DNA of 10,685 bases from Oscillospiraceae bacterium (GTDB lineage: Bacteria > Bacillota > Clostridia > Christensenellales > Aristaeellaceae). The translations under genes and the position numbers were made by a program. The stretch's first letter is position 1. Each line of letters begins with the position of its first letter. The notes under the pieces were generated by a model. That model was given only the letters and a program-made list of their open reading frames with translations, searched no databases and was not told where the DNA came from. Shown here piece by piece: positions 1 through 7,733 of this stretch. The stretch lies in assembly GCA_031266295.1 (NCBI GenBank), contig JAISBH010000083.1, positions 1 through 10,685 of the forward strand. The letters are read 5' to 3'.

Positions 1-60
1 GGAATGCAACCGGTTCCTCCGTTGTTTGCAAACCACATCGTAACCGACAGCCCTCATCGC

Positions 61-99
61 CCCCCTAGGGGGAGATGTCGCCGCAGCGACAGAGGGGGT
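61..99. repeat. GC-rich palindromic intergenic repeat
   Basis: This intergenic hairpin unit starts with the perfect palindrome CCCCCTAGGGGG at 61-72. It continues with TGTCGC (76-81), a 4-nt loop and GCGACA (86-91), and closes with AGGGGG at 93-98, which can pair with CCCCCT at 61-66. Such nested GC-rich dyads are typical of REP-like repeats dispersed between bacterial genes, but only one copy is visible here. No gene is evident in 1-238. AACCGGTT at 8-15 is a further small palindrome. Confidence 0.5.
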
Positions 100-238
100 G
101 GTTCCCCGGCGAGGTCGGGAGTGGGGATCGCAATCGACCCATATTCCCTTCATACGATATCTGAATAAATCGCACAAAACGGCCGCCGAGATTCGTCTAT
201 TAACAGGGAAGCGGCACACTTCATAGTCGGAGGCGTTA

Positions 239-1303
239 ATGGCTAGATCTTACAACCAGCGTGGAATATATCAGCAGCGCCGCGAGCGAGGTTTCAGCCC
301 GCGCTGGCTGATCCTCTTCCTGATACCCGCCATTCTGGTGTGCCTGACCGCGTACACGGTGTACGACAACGGTCGAGTCATGTTGACCACTGTGCGCGTG
401 ACCGTCTCCAGTCTGCCCGCTGCACTGGAAGGTTTTACTATACTCCAGGCCTCAGACCTGGCTGGGGCGCGCTTCGGACCTAGTCAGCGGGTCATCCGTG
501 ATCTGGCGGAAAAGACTAACTGCGACGCGGTGGTGATAACAGGCGACTTCATCGGGCCGGATGGCGACACGCAGCCTTTCTTCGAGTTGATAGACGCGCT
601 CAGCCGAAACACTTCGTCCGCTCCGATATATATAATCCCTGGCGACGCCGACCCCGCGCCCGACAGCGAAAAGCTCAACGACTGGCTAACCGGAGCGCGG
701 CAGCGAGGCGCGCGCATACTCGATTCTACTACATCGCTAGCGAAAAGGGATGCGACCGTCTGGCTTACGCCCGAGTCGATGCTGCTCGAACCAGATCCTG
801 CCGACGCGCTGTCCGTCTATCAGGCCGAGATCGCGGACATGCGAGCGCGAGGTTACGACCGATCCACACGCGTCGTGCTGGAGAACGCACAGCGCACCGC
901 CGACGCGCTCGAACGTGAGATGGTTGTACGTGGTCAGATTCAGTCCGACGATCTGCACATCGTGATATCGCATCGCCCCGTCGACGACGCGCGCGCTGCG
1001 CTGTTGAACTCATGGGCCTTGTCGGGCGACGTGTTCTATCGCTCAATCGATGCGTTCGTCGCGGGACACTTGGCGGGCGGGCAGTGGCGGCTGCCGTATC
1101 TCGGCGCGATATACGTGCCCGGTCGCGGTTTTTTCCCCAATAATATAGAAGGCTTCGCCTATGTCGACGGCTATGCGCAGGTGATTTCCGGCGGGCTTGG
1201 GAGGTCGAGTGACACGCCGTATCCGTGGTTCCGACTGTTCAACTCGCCTGAATTGACTCGGATTGTGTTCACACGGGCGCTGGTACAGACGCTTCAACCT
1301 TAG
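239..1303 (+). CDS. Degenerate calcineurin-like metallophosphoesterase, membrane-anchored
   Basis: The 354-residue protein has a basic N-terminus and one membrane segment (about residues 22-42), so the rest should lie outside the membrane. The body has the metallophosphoesterase layout of YkuE-like proteins, but the metal motifs are altered. The DxH motif reads SDLAG (D73 kept, His replaced by A75). GD is kept at 102-103. GNH(D/E) reads GDAD (135-138), losing both Asn and the catalytic His. The middle SH is kept (H245). GHxH reads GHLAGG (H277 kept, second His replaced by A279). The C-terminal block GGQWRLPYLGAIYVPGRGFFP is very well kept. In this family the lost DxH and GHxH histidines bind metal 1, so that site should be lost while most metal-2 ligands remain. 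It is probably a non-hydrolytic homologue rather than a decaying gene, because the frame is open throughout. The start is set by GGAGG at 229-233, 5 nt before the ATG. Confidence 0.8.
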   Translation: MARSYNQRGIYQQRRERGFSPRWLILFLIPAILVCLTAYTVYDNGRVMLTTVRVTVSSLPAALEGFTILQASDLAGARFGPSQRVIRDLAEKTNCDAVVITGDFIGPDGDTQPFFELIDALSRNTSSAPIYIIPGDADPAPDSEKLNDWLTGARQRGARILDSTTSLAKRDATVWLTPESMLLEPDPADALSVYQAEIADMRARGYDRSTRVVLENAQRTADALEREMVVRGQIQSDDLHIVISHRPVDDARAALLNSWALSGDVFYRSIDAFVAGHLAGGQWRLPYLGAIYVPGRGFFPNNIEGFAYVDGYAQVISGGLGRSSDTPYPWFRLFNSPELTRIVFTRALVQTLQP

Positions 1304-1488
1304 TGTCGCAGCGGTCGATTTATTGATTATGAACAAAATAGACACAAATACCAAGTGTCCGTTAGGGATGACGCCATCCTGATTCAAGCTTATCATCTTT
1401 ACCTCCGCCGCTGCATATAATGCCTAACGCCGCGCGGGATAGCATAGTCCGCAAATGAAAAATGAATCGAATAAGAGCGAATTATTCA

Positions 1489-1517
1489 TTGACAATAGGC
1501 GGTGCAGGTCATAAAAT
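1489..1517 (+). promoter_or_regulatory. Sigma70-type promoter of the symporter gene
   Basis: A perfect -35 box TTGACA (1489-1494), a 17-nt spacer and -10 box TAAAAT (1512-1517) predict transcription starting near 1524. An inverted repeat, AATGAAT (1461-1467) and ATTCATT (1484-1490), overlaps the -35 box and could be an operator; that role is inferred. Confidence 0.7.
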
Positions 1518-1577
1518 GAAGTAATGATAATATCTGGAAGCATTACCCCAAAGTCGAATAATGAAGGACGTGATCGC

Positions 1578-3152
1578 GTGAGCTCCAATCAAGTTCAGAC
1601 CCTCGTCTCGATGATCGTCTACATGGCCGTTGTGGTCGGCATCGGTTTCTGGACCATGAAGCAGGCGAACAACTCCAGTGCAGAGTACTTTCTGGGCAAT
1701 CGACGCCTCGGGCCGTGGGTGGCCGCACTGAGCGCCGAGGCCAGCGACATGAGTGGCTGGCTGCTAATGGGCTTGCCTGGCGTTGCGTACTGGTTTGGGC
1801 TATCCGACGCTTTCTGGACCGCTGTGGGTCTCGCCGTGGGTACGTACCTCAACTGGCGGCTGGTGTCTCATCGACTGCGAGCGTACTCGATTGTCGCGGA
1901 CGACGCGATCACACTGCCGGATTATTTTTCCAGACGATTCAAGGAGAAGAGACCTGTGCTGCTGCTGATAGCATCGCTGATAATACTGGTGTTCTTCTCT
2001 GTGTATGTGGGCAGTTGCTTCGTTGCGGGCGGCAAGCTGTTCTCTACGCTGTTCGATGCAAACTATCAGTTAGTAATGATTATTGGTGCGGTTATAGTCG
2101 TGCTCTATACGCTAATGGGCGGCTTCATGGCCGAGAGCATATCCGATCTGGTGCAGGCTATTATAATGATACTCGCGCTGGCGGCGGTGCTGATCGCTGG
2201 GCTGGCGTCGGCGGGCGGTATTGGCGCCGTGATCAGCAACGTAAAGAATATCCCTGGGTTCCTTGATTTCTTTGGCATCGCATCGCCGACGATAGAAAAT
2301 GGCGTGCAGGCGATATCGGAAGAAGGCGCGCCTGTCTTTGGCGCGGCGGGGGCTTATGGGTTCCTAACCGTCATATCGACGATGGCGTGGGGGTTGGGTT
2401 ACTTTGGAATGCCGCAGGTGCTGCTGCGGTTCTTCGCGATACGCAAGGCTAGCGAGCTGAAGCGATCGCGGCGCATCGCGACGATATGGTGCGTGCTGTC
2501 GCTGGCGTTTGCGGTCTTCATCGGGATCATAGGTCGCGCGCTGTATCCGGTTCAGCTTCATACCACGTCGGAGGCCGAGAATGTGTTTATACTCGCTTCG
2601 CAGACGCTGTTCCACCCGTTGTTTGCCGGGTTAGTGATGGCGGGCATACTGGCGGCCTCAATGAGTTCGTCTGACTCGTATCTGCTGATCGCGTCGTCGG
2701 CAGTTTCGGTTAATTTCTATAAAAACGTGCTGCACAAGGAAGCGTCCGACAAGCAGGTGCTGCGCATCAGCCGGATAGTGCTAGGAGTGATTGCGTTATT
2801 CGGCATCATTATCGCGCTAGATCAAAACAGTATTATATTCAACGTGGTATCGTTCGCATGGGCAGGGTTTGGCGCGGCGTTCGGGCCGCTGGTGTTATTC
2901 AGCCTTTTTTGGAAGCGTGCGAATCGAGCCGGGGCGGTTGCTGGGATGTTAGGCGGCGCGGTGATGGTATTCTTCTGGAAGTTTGCGCTGAAGCCGATGG
3001 GCGGCGTGCTGGGGGTGTATGAGTTGTTGCCGGCGTTTATATTCTCGTCGCTGTTGATAGTGGTCGTATCACTGGCGACTGCGAAACCGTCCAAGGAGAT
3101 AGAAGCGGAATTCGACACGGCGAGACTGCAGTCGAAGGCTGCGCTGCAATAG
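1578..3152 (+). CDS. putP: Sodium/proline-type symporter (SSS family)
   Basis: This integral membrane protein of the solute:sodium symporter family imports a small solute, in PutP proline, with Na+. From GTG it is about 524 residues, close to the roughly 500 of E. coli PutP. Family signatures are SAEYFLGNRRLGPWVAALSA followed by DMSGWLLMGLPG (the DMSGWL region carries a Na+ site in PutP), YTLMGGFMAESISDLVQA, GYFGMPQVLLRFFA, and ILAASMSSSDSYLLIASSAV, which matches the second Na+-binding stretch. More than ten hydrophobic segments span the length. I chose GTG 1578 over ATG 1524 because AAGGA lies 9 nt upstream (1564-1568), family proteins begin at about this point, and the upstream promoter would start transcription right at 1524. 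Proline as substrate is an inference; other SSS substrates remain possible. It is not in an operon with either neighbour. Confidence 0.88.
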   Translation: MSSNQVQTLVSMIVYMAVVVGIGFWTMKQANNSSAEYFLGNRRLGPWVAALSAEASDMSGWLLMGLPGVAYWFGLSDAFWTAVGLAVGTYLNWRLVSHRLRAYSIVADDAITLPDYFSRRFKEKRPVLLLIASLIILVFFSVYVGSCFVAGGKLFSTLFDANYQLVMIIGAVIVVLYTLMGGFMAESISDLVQAIIMILALAAVLIAGLASAGGIGAVISNVKNIPGFLDFFGIASPTIENGVQAISEEGAPVFGAAGAYGFLTVISTMAWGLGYFGMPQVLLRFFAIRKASELKRSRRIATIWCVLSLAFAVFIGIIGRALYPVQLHTTSEAENVFILASQTLFHPLFAGLVMAGILAASMSSSDSYLLIASSAVSVNFYKNVLHKEASDKQVLRISRIVLGVIALFGIIIALDQNSIIFNVVSFAWAGFGAAFGPLVLFSLFWKRANRAGAVAGMLGGAVMVFFWKFALKPMGGVLGVYELLPAFIFSSLLIVVVSLATAKPSKEIEAEFDTARLQSKAALQ

Positions 3153-3195
3153 TTTTACTGCTGACGCGCAAAATTCGCGGCAGATTCGCGATGGG

Positions 3196-3232
3196 TTTTC
3201 GCCGCTCGCAAAGGTGATGCGAGCGGCGAAAA
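3196..3232. other. Perfect 14-bp hairpin downstream of the symporter gene
   Basis: TTTTCGCCGCTCGC (3196-3209) and GCGAGCGGCGAAAA (3219-3232) are exact complements around a 9-nt loop, 44 nt after the symporter stop. The stem begins with T and ends with A on either strand, so no T-tract follows it. It is therefore not a standard intrinsic terminator. It may protect or help end transcripts, perhaps with Rho. No gene is visible between it and 3450. Confidence 0.5.
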
Positions 3233-3398
3233 GACACGAGAAGATGCGCGGGTTTTGTGCGTCAAACGGTAGTGCCGTCCAAATTGTGTAAACCAATCCC
3301 CTTGCCAAACCCACACCTTCTAGATATCCTCAACATCCTGTCTCAAACCTACAGGTTCCCACCGCCGTCGGCAAGCCAAATCAAGTGTGTTACCGCCG

Positions 3399-3439
3399 GG
3401 TTATCAAGACGGACGACACAGGACTTACTGTTGATAACC
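3399..3439. repeat. 9-bp inverted repeat near aldo/keto reductase 3' end
   Basis: GGTTATCAA (3399-3407) and TTGATAACC (3431-3439) are exact complements separated by 23 nt, just past the reductase stop. No T-tract follows on the minus strand, so a terminator role is unproven; it could be a binding site or chance. Confidence 0.3.
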
Positions 3440-3450
3440 TCTCAACTCCT

Positions 3451-4488
3451 TTAACCGCGGGATTCCATTTCTGCTATATCAATGCGATTGCGTTCTTCTT
3501 TTGTCAACTTCCAACTCAACGCGCCCAAATTGTCATTTACTTGCCGTATATTCTTCATTCCCGGTATCGGTATGACATTTACATCTTCATTTGTTAAAAG
3601 CCAGTTAATGGCCACCTGAGCGAGCGTTTTGCCGTGAGCGGCGGCAATAGCGTCCATTGCTAGGAACAACGGTTCAAGCCGCTTGCCGTCCAACTCCAAA
3701 GGTTTTGAAAGTATCCGCTGTATGAGAGATTTTGAATCTTGACGGTCCTTCGTAATATCCAGATGCCCGAAATATAACGCAGCCTTATAGCTGAGCGGCA
3801 CGCGCTTACCCTTGGCGCGGTACTTGCCCGTAAGAACGCCCTCGGCCAACGGCGCGTAAGGAATGACGGATACGCGGAGTTCCTTACAAGCCGCGAACGT
3901 GCCGTTTGTTTCCGGCCAGCGACGCAGAAGGTTATACCCGACCATGGCGGAGGCGAGCGGAATGCCGTGCTTTGCGAGCGCGGAGTGCGCTTCTCGTATC
4001 TGGATTTCATTGAAGTTGCACACACCGACAGATCGCACCTTGCCCGCCCTTACCGCTTCCGCCATAACGTCCATATAGTCGGCGATTGTGTTCTTGGATG
4101 GTGGCATATGGATTTGGTACAAATCAATGCGGTCAACGCCCAATCGCCTCAAACTGTCGTTAAGCGCCTCCAACAAAGCCTTCGGTGAATCTTTTGAAAC
4201 TGTGCTGCGTTTTTGTGTGAGCGGGTTCATTGGCGATGGCGGAGCAAACTTGGTAGCAATGAGTACAGGGCGGCCGTCCTGCTTTATGCACTTGCCAAGT
4301 ACCCGCTCCGACGAACCGTTGCCATAAATTTCGGCGGTGTCAAAGAAGTTCAACCCGTTATCTATGCAAGCGCCATAGGTTTCCATTATGGTTTTTTCCG
4401 AAATTGAACCTCCCGGCGTCCATAGCATGGTTCCTGTGCCCATAACGGGAACCATCACGCCGCTTTTCCCTAATTCTACCAGTTCCAT
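3451..4488 (-). CDS. Aldo/keto reductase
   Basis: This cytosolic NADPH-dependent (beta/alpha)8 oxidoreductase would reduce aldehydes or ketones; the substrate cannot be read from the sequence. The 345-residue protein is full length for the family. The catalytic tetrad is complete: D50 and Y55 in NFFDTAEIYG, K80 in ATKF, H127 in LYQIHMP. Also present are the family stretches GVCNFNEIQIREA (155-167), IPYAPLAEGVLTGKY (209-223) and VIPIPGMKNIRQV (305-317), the last matching the NADP-binding region. It resembles the subgroup with plant At1g06690-type oxidoreductases. AGGAGG (plus-strand 4497-4502) lies 8 nt before the ATG. It is transcribed convergently towards the symporter gene from its own promoter and adjoins AT-rich DNA and an IS remnant, so it may have been acquired. 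All key residues are present and the frame is open. Confidence 0.9.
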   Translation of the reverse strand: MELVELGKSGVMVPVMGTGTMLWTPGGSISEKTIMETYGACIDNGLNFFDTAEIYGNGSSERVLGKCIKQDGRPVLIATKFAPPSPMNPLTQKRSTVSKDSPKALLEALNDSLRRLGVDRIDLYQIHMPPSKNTIADYMDVMAEAVRAGKVRSVGVCNFNEIQIREAHSALAKHGIPLASAMVGYNLLRRWPETNGTFAACKELRVSVIPYAPLAEGVLTGKYRAKGKRVPLSYKAALYFGHLDITKDRQDSKSLIQRILSKPLELDGKRLEPLFLAMDAIAAAHGKTLAQVAINWLLTNEDVNVIPIPGMKNIRQVNDNLGALSWKLTKEERNRIDIAEMESRG

Positions 4489-4608
4489 ATTGTCCGCCTC
4501 CTATAAGTACATGAGTTCGCGCAGTATTCGCTCGGTTTCATTCCGTCATACCGTTCAATACTCGGTACGCTTCAACATATTGAGCATATTTAAGCGTGCA
4601 TTTGGCTA

Positions 4609-4636
4609 ATTATATAACAGAATTTCGTAAAGTCAA
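4609..4636 (-). promoter_or_regulatory. Sigma70-type promoter of the aldo/keto reductase gene
   Basis: On the minus strand, -35 TTGACT (4636-4631) is followed after 16 nt by a perfect -10 TATAAT (4614-4609). Transcription would start near 4602, giving a 5' leader of about 113 nt. The leader holds two direct ACCGAG copies and an imperfect TCAA-TATG-TTGA dyad; no riboswitch was recognised. Confidence 0.65.
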
Positions 4637-4944
4637 TACCCATTTTATACTATATCAGGAATCGTTTTCCAAAATTGCAAGCAATTTCAAGACTTTATAT
4701 AAACAAAGAATCATTGAAATCCCAGTATTTTCAGCGATTCCTTATAGTATATGTTCTTCACTCAATTTTACAGCAATCAGTAGATTCGGTGATAACTGTT
4801 ACCCGGAAGCTTGACACCTCGCTCCCCAACCCCCGCAAAAAAGTGAGCGATAGCAAAGGAATATCGAAGGGAATAGAGATTAAGTATTGAGTAATTTGAG
4901 ATAATATGGTATATTATCCGTATCCTGATTACGTGAGGCGCTGC
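4637..4944. other. AT-rich spacer upstream of the IS transposase
   Basis: No gene is seen in this clearly AT-rich stretch. It should contain the left end of the insertion sequence, but I found no terminal inverted repeat matching the sequence after the transposase. TGAGG at 4934-4938 is a plausible ribosome binding site for the transposase ATG at 4945. Confidence 0.4.
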
Positions 4945-6750
4945 ATGAGGCTGACGATAACGAGATCCAAGAACTCCGAATCGCTGTACGTAATTGAATC
5001 CACGTACATCGCGAGTAAGCATTCGTCGAGGGTCGTAGAGAAACTGGGGACGACGGACGCGCTGCGCCTGCGCCTAAATGGACGCGATCCAATCGAGTAG
5101 GCCAAGGCGTATGTCGCCGAGCTGAACCAGGCGGATAAAGCGTGCAAGCGGGTGATAAACGTGAGGTTCGATCCTGAGGAAGAACTGAAAAAGGATGAGC
5201 GCACTTAGGCCAACGGCGGATATCTATTTGTACAAACATTGTATTATGCGCTGAAACTGGACGATGTTTGCAGGGATGTCCACAGTCGATACAACTTTGA
5301 ATATGATTTGAACGCGATACTGTCCCAACTAATTTATACGCGTATAATCCATCCGTCGTCAAAAATGTCATCCTACGAGACGGCGAAAACCTTTTTGGAA
5401 GCGCCTAATTACGCGTTGGAGGATATATATCGTTCTCTGGATGTAATCGCAAAAGAATCGGATTATATCCAGACAAAAGCATATGAAAACAGTAAACTGC
5501 TCGTTAAGCGGAATAACGCGATCCTATATTACGACTGTACGAACTTCTTCTTCGAGATAGAGCGGGAGGATGCGCTGCGCCAGTATGGCGTGTCAAAGGA
5601 GCATCGCCCAAACCCAATCGTGCAGATGGCAGCGCGAAGCGGGCGCGTATCTGCAGAATCCCGAAGGGATTCTTTCCTGTGGGGTTATTCATGGACGGGG
5701 ATGGGATTCCGCTGGCGTTTTCGACGAACCCAGGGGCGATGAACGAGCAGCCCCGCTCAAGCCTTTGAAAGAGCGACTCATGCACGAGTTTTCGTTGGGT
5801 AAATTTGTTGTGTGTACGGACGCTGGGTTGGGTTCAATGGCGAACCGGTTGTATAACAACGCCGAAAACCGTGCGTTTGTCGTAACGCAGTCTTTGAAGA
5901 AAATGGAAAACTCACTGCGAGAATGGGCGCTGGATCCAAATGGCTGGACTGTGCTGGGAGATACGGTGAAGTGCAATCTAACGCAAATAAACGATGTTTC
6001 GGACAATATCAATATATACTATAAGGAACGCAAAACACGCGAAGAAGTAAAGGATGAATATGGCAAAAAGACAATCTTAGAGCAAAAAATGATCGTATCG
6101 TATTTGCCTAAGTACAGGAGATACCAGCGGGAGGTACGCGCCGGACAGATAGAGCGCGCAGCTCAAATGGCGAACAGGCCTGCCCGACTGAGCCGGAAGA
6201 AGGCGAACGACCCTGCGCGCTTCGTCGAACAGACGCAGTCACCCAAGAAGGAGAAATTGCCCGCAGGAAAGTGGTATTCCTGTCTCAAGCCGCAATAGAC
6301 AAAGAAGCGATGTATGATGGTTTTTATTGTGTATGTACAAACCTAGATGAGGATATCGACGTTATTATGAAGATTAACCGATGCCGATGGGAGATTGAGG
6401 AATCATTCCGCATGCTCAAGAGCGACTTTCGCTCTAGGCCAGTATATCTCAGCCGAGAGAATAGGATAAAGGTGCACTTTCTAACCTGTTTTTTATCGCT
6501 ACTCCTGTACCGTATATTAGAGAGGCGGTTGGGATTGAAATATACCTCTTCACAAATCATGGGTGCACTTAGGGGAGTGAATTTTCTGGAATTGCCGTAT
6601 GAAGGCTATATTCCGACATACACACGCACGGACGTGACCGACGCGCTCCACGAGGCGTTCGACTTTAGAACGGATCGTCGCATCGTCACGAAAAAAAGAA
6701 GCCCGCCTATTACTCAAAACCTAGCCCCCGCTGCACCGCTTTTCCCTTGA
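4945..6750 (+). pseudogene. IS1634-family transposase, multiply disrupted
   Basis: Joined across frames this is a nearly full-length DDE transposase of the IS1634 group (IS4 superfamily). It begins MRLTITRSKNSESLYVIEST and ends near FRTDRRIVTKK. The catalytic triad is recognisable: D in YYDCTN (codon 5533-5535), D in VVCTDAGL (5819-5821), E in RWEIEESFRMLK (6397-6399). Breaks: TAG at 5098-5100, where the family usually has Trp (DPIE-W-AK); TAG at 5206-5208 before NGGYLF; a 53-nt insertion at 5629-5681 between IVQM and GLFMDGDGIPLAF; a single-base deletion near 5745 between MNEQ and PLKPL; and another near 6275 before QAAIDKEAMYDGFY. Frames run 1, then 3, then 2, then 1. It cannot make active enzyme. 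Terminal repeats and a target duplication were not found; ACTGCCAAAGT at 6776-6786 may belong to the right end. Confidence 0.9.
5629..5681. repeat. 53-nt insertion with palindromic repeat inside the transposase
   Basis: Removing exactly these 53 nt rejoins IVQM to GLFMDGDGIP, a continuous family motif, so they are an insertion. The right half is a hairpin, AGAATCCC (5655-5662), loop GAA, GGGATTCT (5666-5673), then TTCCTGT. It nearly matches 9474-9499. The left part pairs TGCAGAT (5621-5627, partly host) with ATCTGCA (5649-5655). TGG occurs at both edges (5627-5629, 5680-5682) and could be a 3-bp target duplication or chance. Confidence 0.75.
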
Positions 6751-6964
6751 TCCACCTTGCTTTTTTCGCTTTTTACTGCCAAAGTCCGGAGTATACCATA
6801 CAAATTTTACGTCTGCAAGTGGTGATTAGGTGTCTTTTAGTGGCTTTATCATCCCTTTCGAAGTTTAACGTAATTTAGTCACGCGTCGAAATAATCGCTA
6901 TCGCGCCGAGCACACCTTATAGGCCGCCAGCCTACTGGATCCTCCGCTAACTTTTATTATCCAC
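6751..6964. other. Intergenic stretch after the IS remnant
   Basis: No gene, RNA or clear repeat was recognised. The right end of the insertion sequence probably lies in the first 50 nt. Confidence 0.4.
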
Positions 6965-7096
6965 CTAAGCGTCGCGGCCATCCTGTTCAAAATTGTCGAT
7001 CATCGTTGTATTGTACCATCCTTCAATGGGCACTCCCCATTCCCGCAGCCGCTTAAGGCATTTGCTTTTGTATGCCTCGTTGCAGACCTCCGGCAT
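6965..7096 (-). CDS. Small hypothetical protein, 43 residues
   Basis: This unrecognised 43-residue protein begins MPEVCNEAYKSKC and contains GVPIEGWYNTTMIDNFEQDG. It has two Cys (residues 5 and 13), a basic stretch and an acidic C-terminus. A purine-rich GAGGGGG lies 8 nt before the ATG on the minus strand, acceptable as a ribosome binding site. It is in the same orientation as the phage-like remnants upstream and may be the last small gene of that module. It could also be a fragment of a longer protein. Confidence 0.45.
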   Translation of the reverse strand: MPEVCNEAYKSKCLKRLREWGVPIEGWYNTTMIDNFEQDGRDA

Positions 7097-7209
7097 TTTT
7101 CTTTCCCCCTCTCTTTTATGGACCCAAGAACCAACGGAACCATAGCCCTATAGACCCTATAGCTAATTCTAAGTATTACTACTGTATAGTATATATGTTC
7201 AGATTGATC

Positions 7210-7241
7210 ATTATATAAAAAAATCGTTTCAATGAGTCCAA
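7210..7241 (-). promoter_or_regulatory. Possible promoter upstream of the small ORF
   Basis: A perfect -10 TATAAT (7215-7210, minus) has TTGGAC (7241-7236) 20 nt upstream. The spacer is too long for standard sigma70 unless an activator is involved. The surrounding 7100-7260 is AT-rich and includes two tandem copies of CCCTATAG, so the match may be partly compositional. Confidence 0.3.
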
Positions 7242-7323
7242 ACTCAAAATCACTAGCGTTTAAGCCATATTTGGGGAGTAACCATGGCAGGAACGATGCC
7301 GTAATGATTCCTCATGGTTCCGT

Positions 7324-7461
7324 CTATACGGCGGTTCTGATGTAAACGAGCTGCTTACCATAGCAGGGGATGACGCGCTTACCTGCTGAATAACTGCTAT
7401 ACCGCTGCCAACCGCCGATGCTCTTGATGATCGCCTCGATCTCGTAGGAGTCGGTAAACAT
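7324..7461 (-). pseudogene. VapE (phage primase-helicase) C-terminal fragment 2
   Basis: The 45 residues from MFTDSYEIEAIIKSIGGWQR to YGKQLVYIRTAV fit the end of Virulence-associated E proteins, whose C-terminus has the pattern D-x-x-E-I-x-x-I(L)-x-x-I-x-G-W-x-R, then Y-G-x-Q-x-x-Y-I-R. VapE proteins are phage- and satellite-encoded primase-helicase-like replication proteins. The helicase core is absent. The only nearby ribosome binding site, AAGGAG (7487-7482), is 20 nt from the ATG, so independent expression is doubtful. In the same frame, TGA at 7479-7477 separates it from the preceding ORF. It is distinct from the fragment at 9022-9363. Confidence 0.55.
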
Positions 7462-7476
7462 CCCCCGGGTCTGCCA

Positions 7477-7704
7477 TCATCTCCTTCCTGTACTGGGGCG
7501 TCTGGTGTAAACATCGTTGCTCGTAATTGGGATTGTGATCTCTGTCAAACCTCGGCCCGGTTTTGCGTAGAACGTGGCCGCGCCTCCTCTGGCAAGGACT
7601 TTCCGTCCTCGCATATTGTTTAGACAGTTGCGGTCGCCTTGCGTATGGTCTTCGAAATCAAGATACGCTCTAGCGTCTTGAGACCTGCGTAGCAAAGCCC
7701 GCAT
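7477..7704 (-). CDS. Hypothetical protein, 75 residues, in phage remnant
   Basis: This is an unrecognised ORF beginning MRALLRRSQDARAYLDFED. It is basic, with a Gly/Thr/Ile-rich second half (GRGLTEITIPITSNDVYTRR). AGGGAG (7717-7712) sits 7 nt before ATG 7704, which favours this start over TTG 7722. The stop TGA lies 15 nt before VapE fragment 2 in the same frame, so the two may once have been one gene, although the 75 residues do not resemble VapE. The downstream side of the 7734-8013 repeat cluster is immediately upstream. Confidence 0.4.
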   Translation of the reverse strand: MRALLRRSQDARAYLDFEDHTQGDRNCLNNMRGRKVLARGGAATFYAKPGRGLTEITIPITSNDVYTRRPSTGRR

Positions 7705-7733
7705 AGGATTGCTCCCTGACAACGTAAATTCTT

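Noticed and set aside
1524..1577. ATG 1524 as the symporter start
   Set aside because: The predicted transcript start coincides with it, it lacks a ribosome binding site, and the 18 added residues are not family-like.
4596..4637. Left terminal repeat of the IS (TTTGGCTAATTA against TTTGGCAGTAAA at the right side)
   Set aside because: Only a short partial match, and it overlaps the aldo/keto reductase promoter.
5504..6012. Minus-strand ORFs across the transposase
   Set aside because: They are antisense to a clearly recognised transposase and have no family features.
7260..7514. Minus-strand 84-codon ORF
   Set aside because: Low-complexity Ser/Arg/Pro composition; it overlaps the VapE fragment in another frame, which explains the sequence better.
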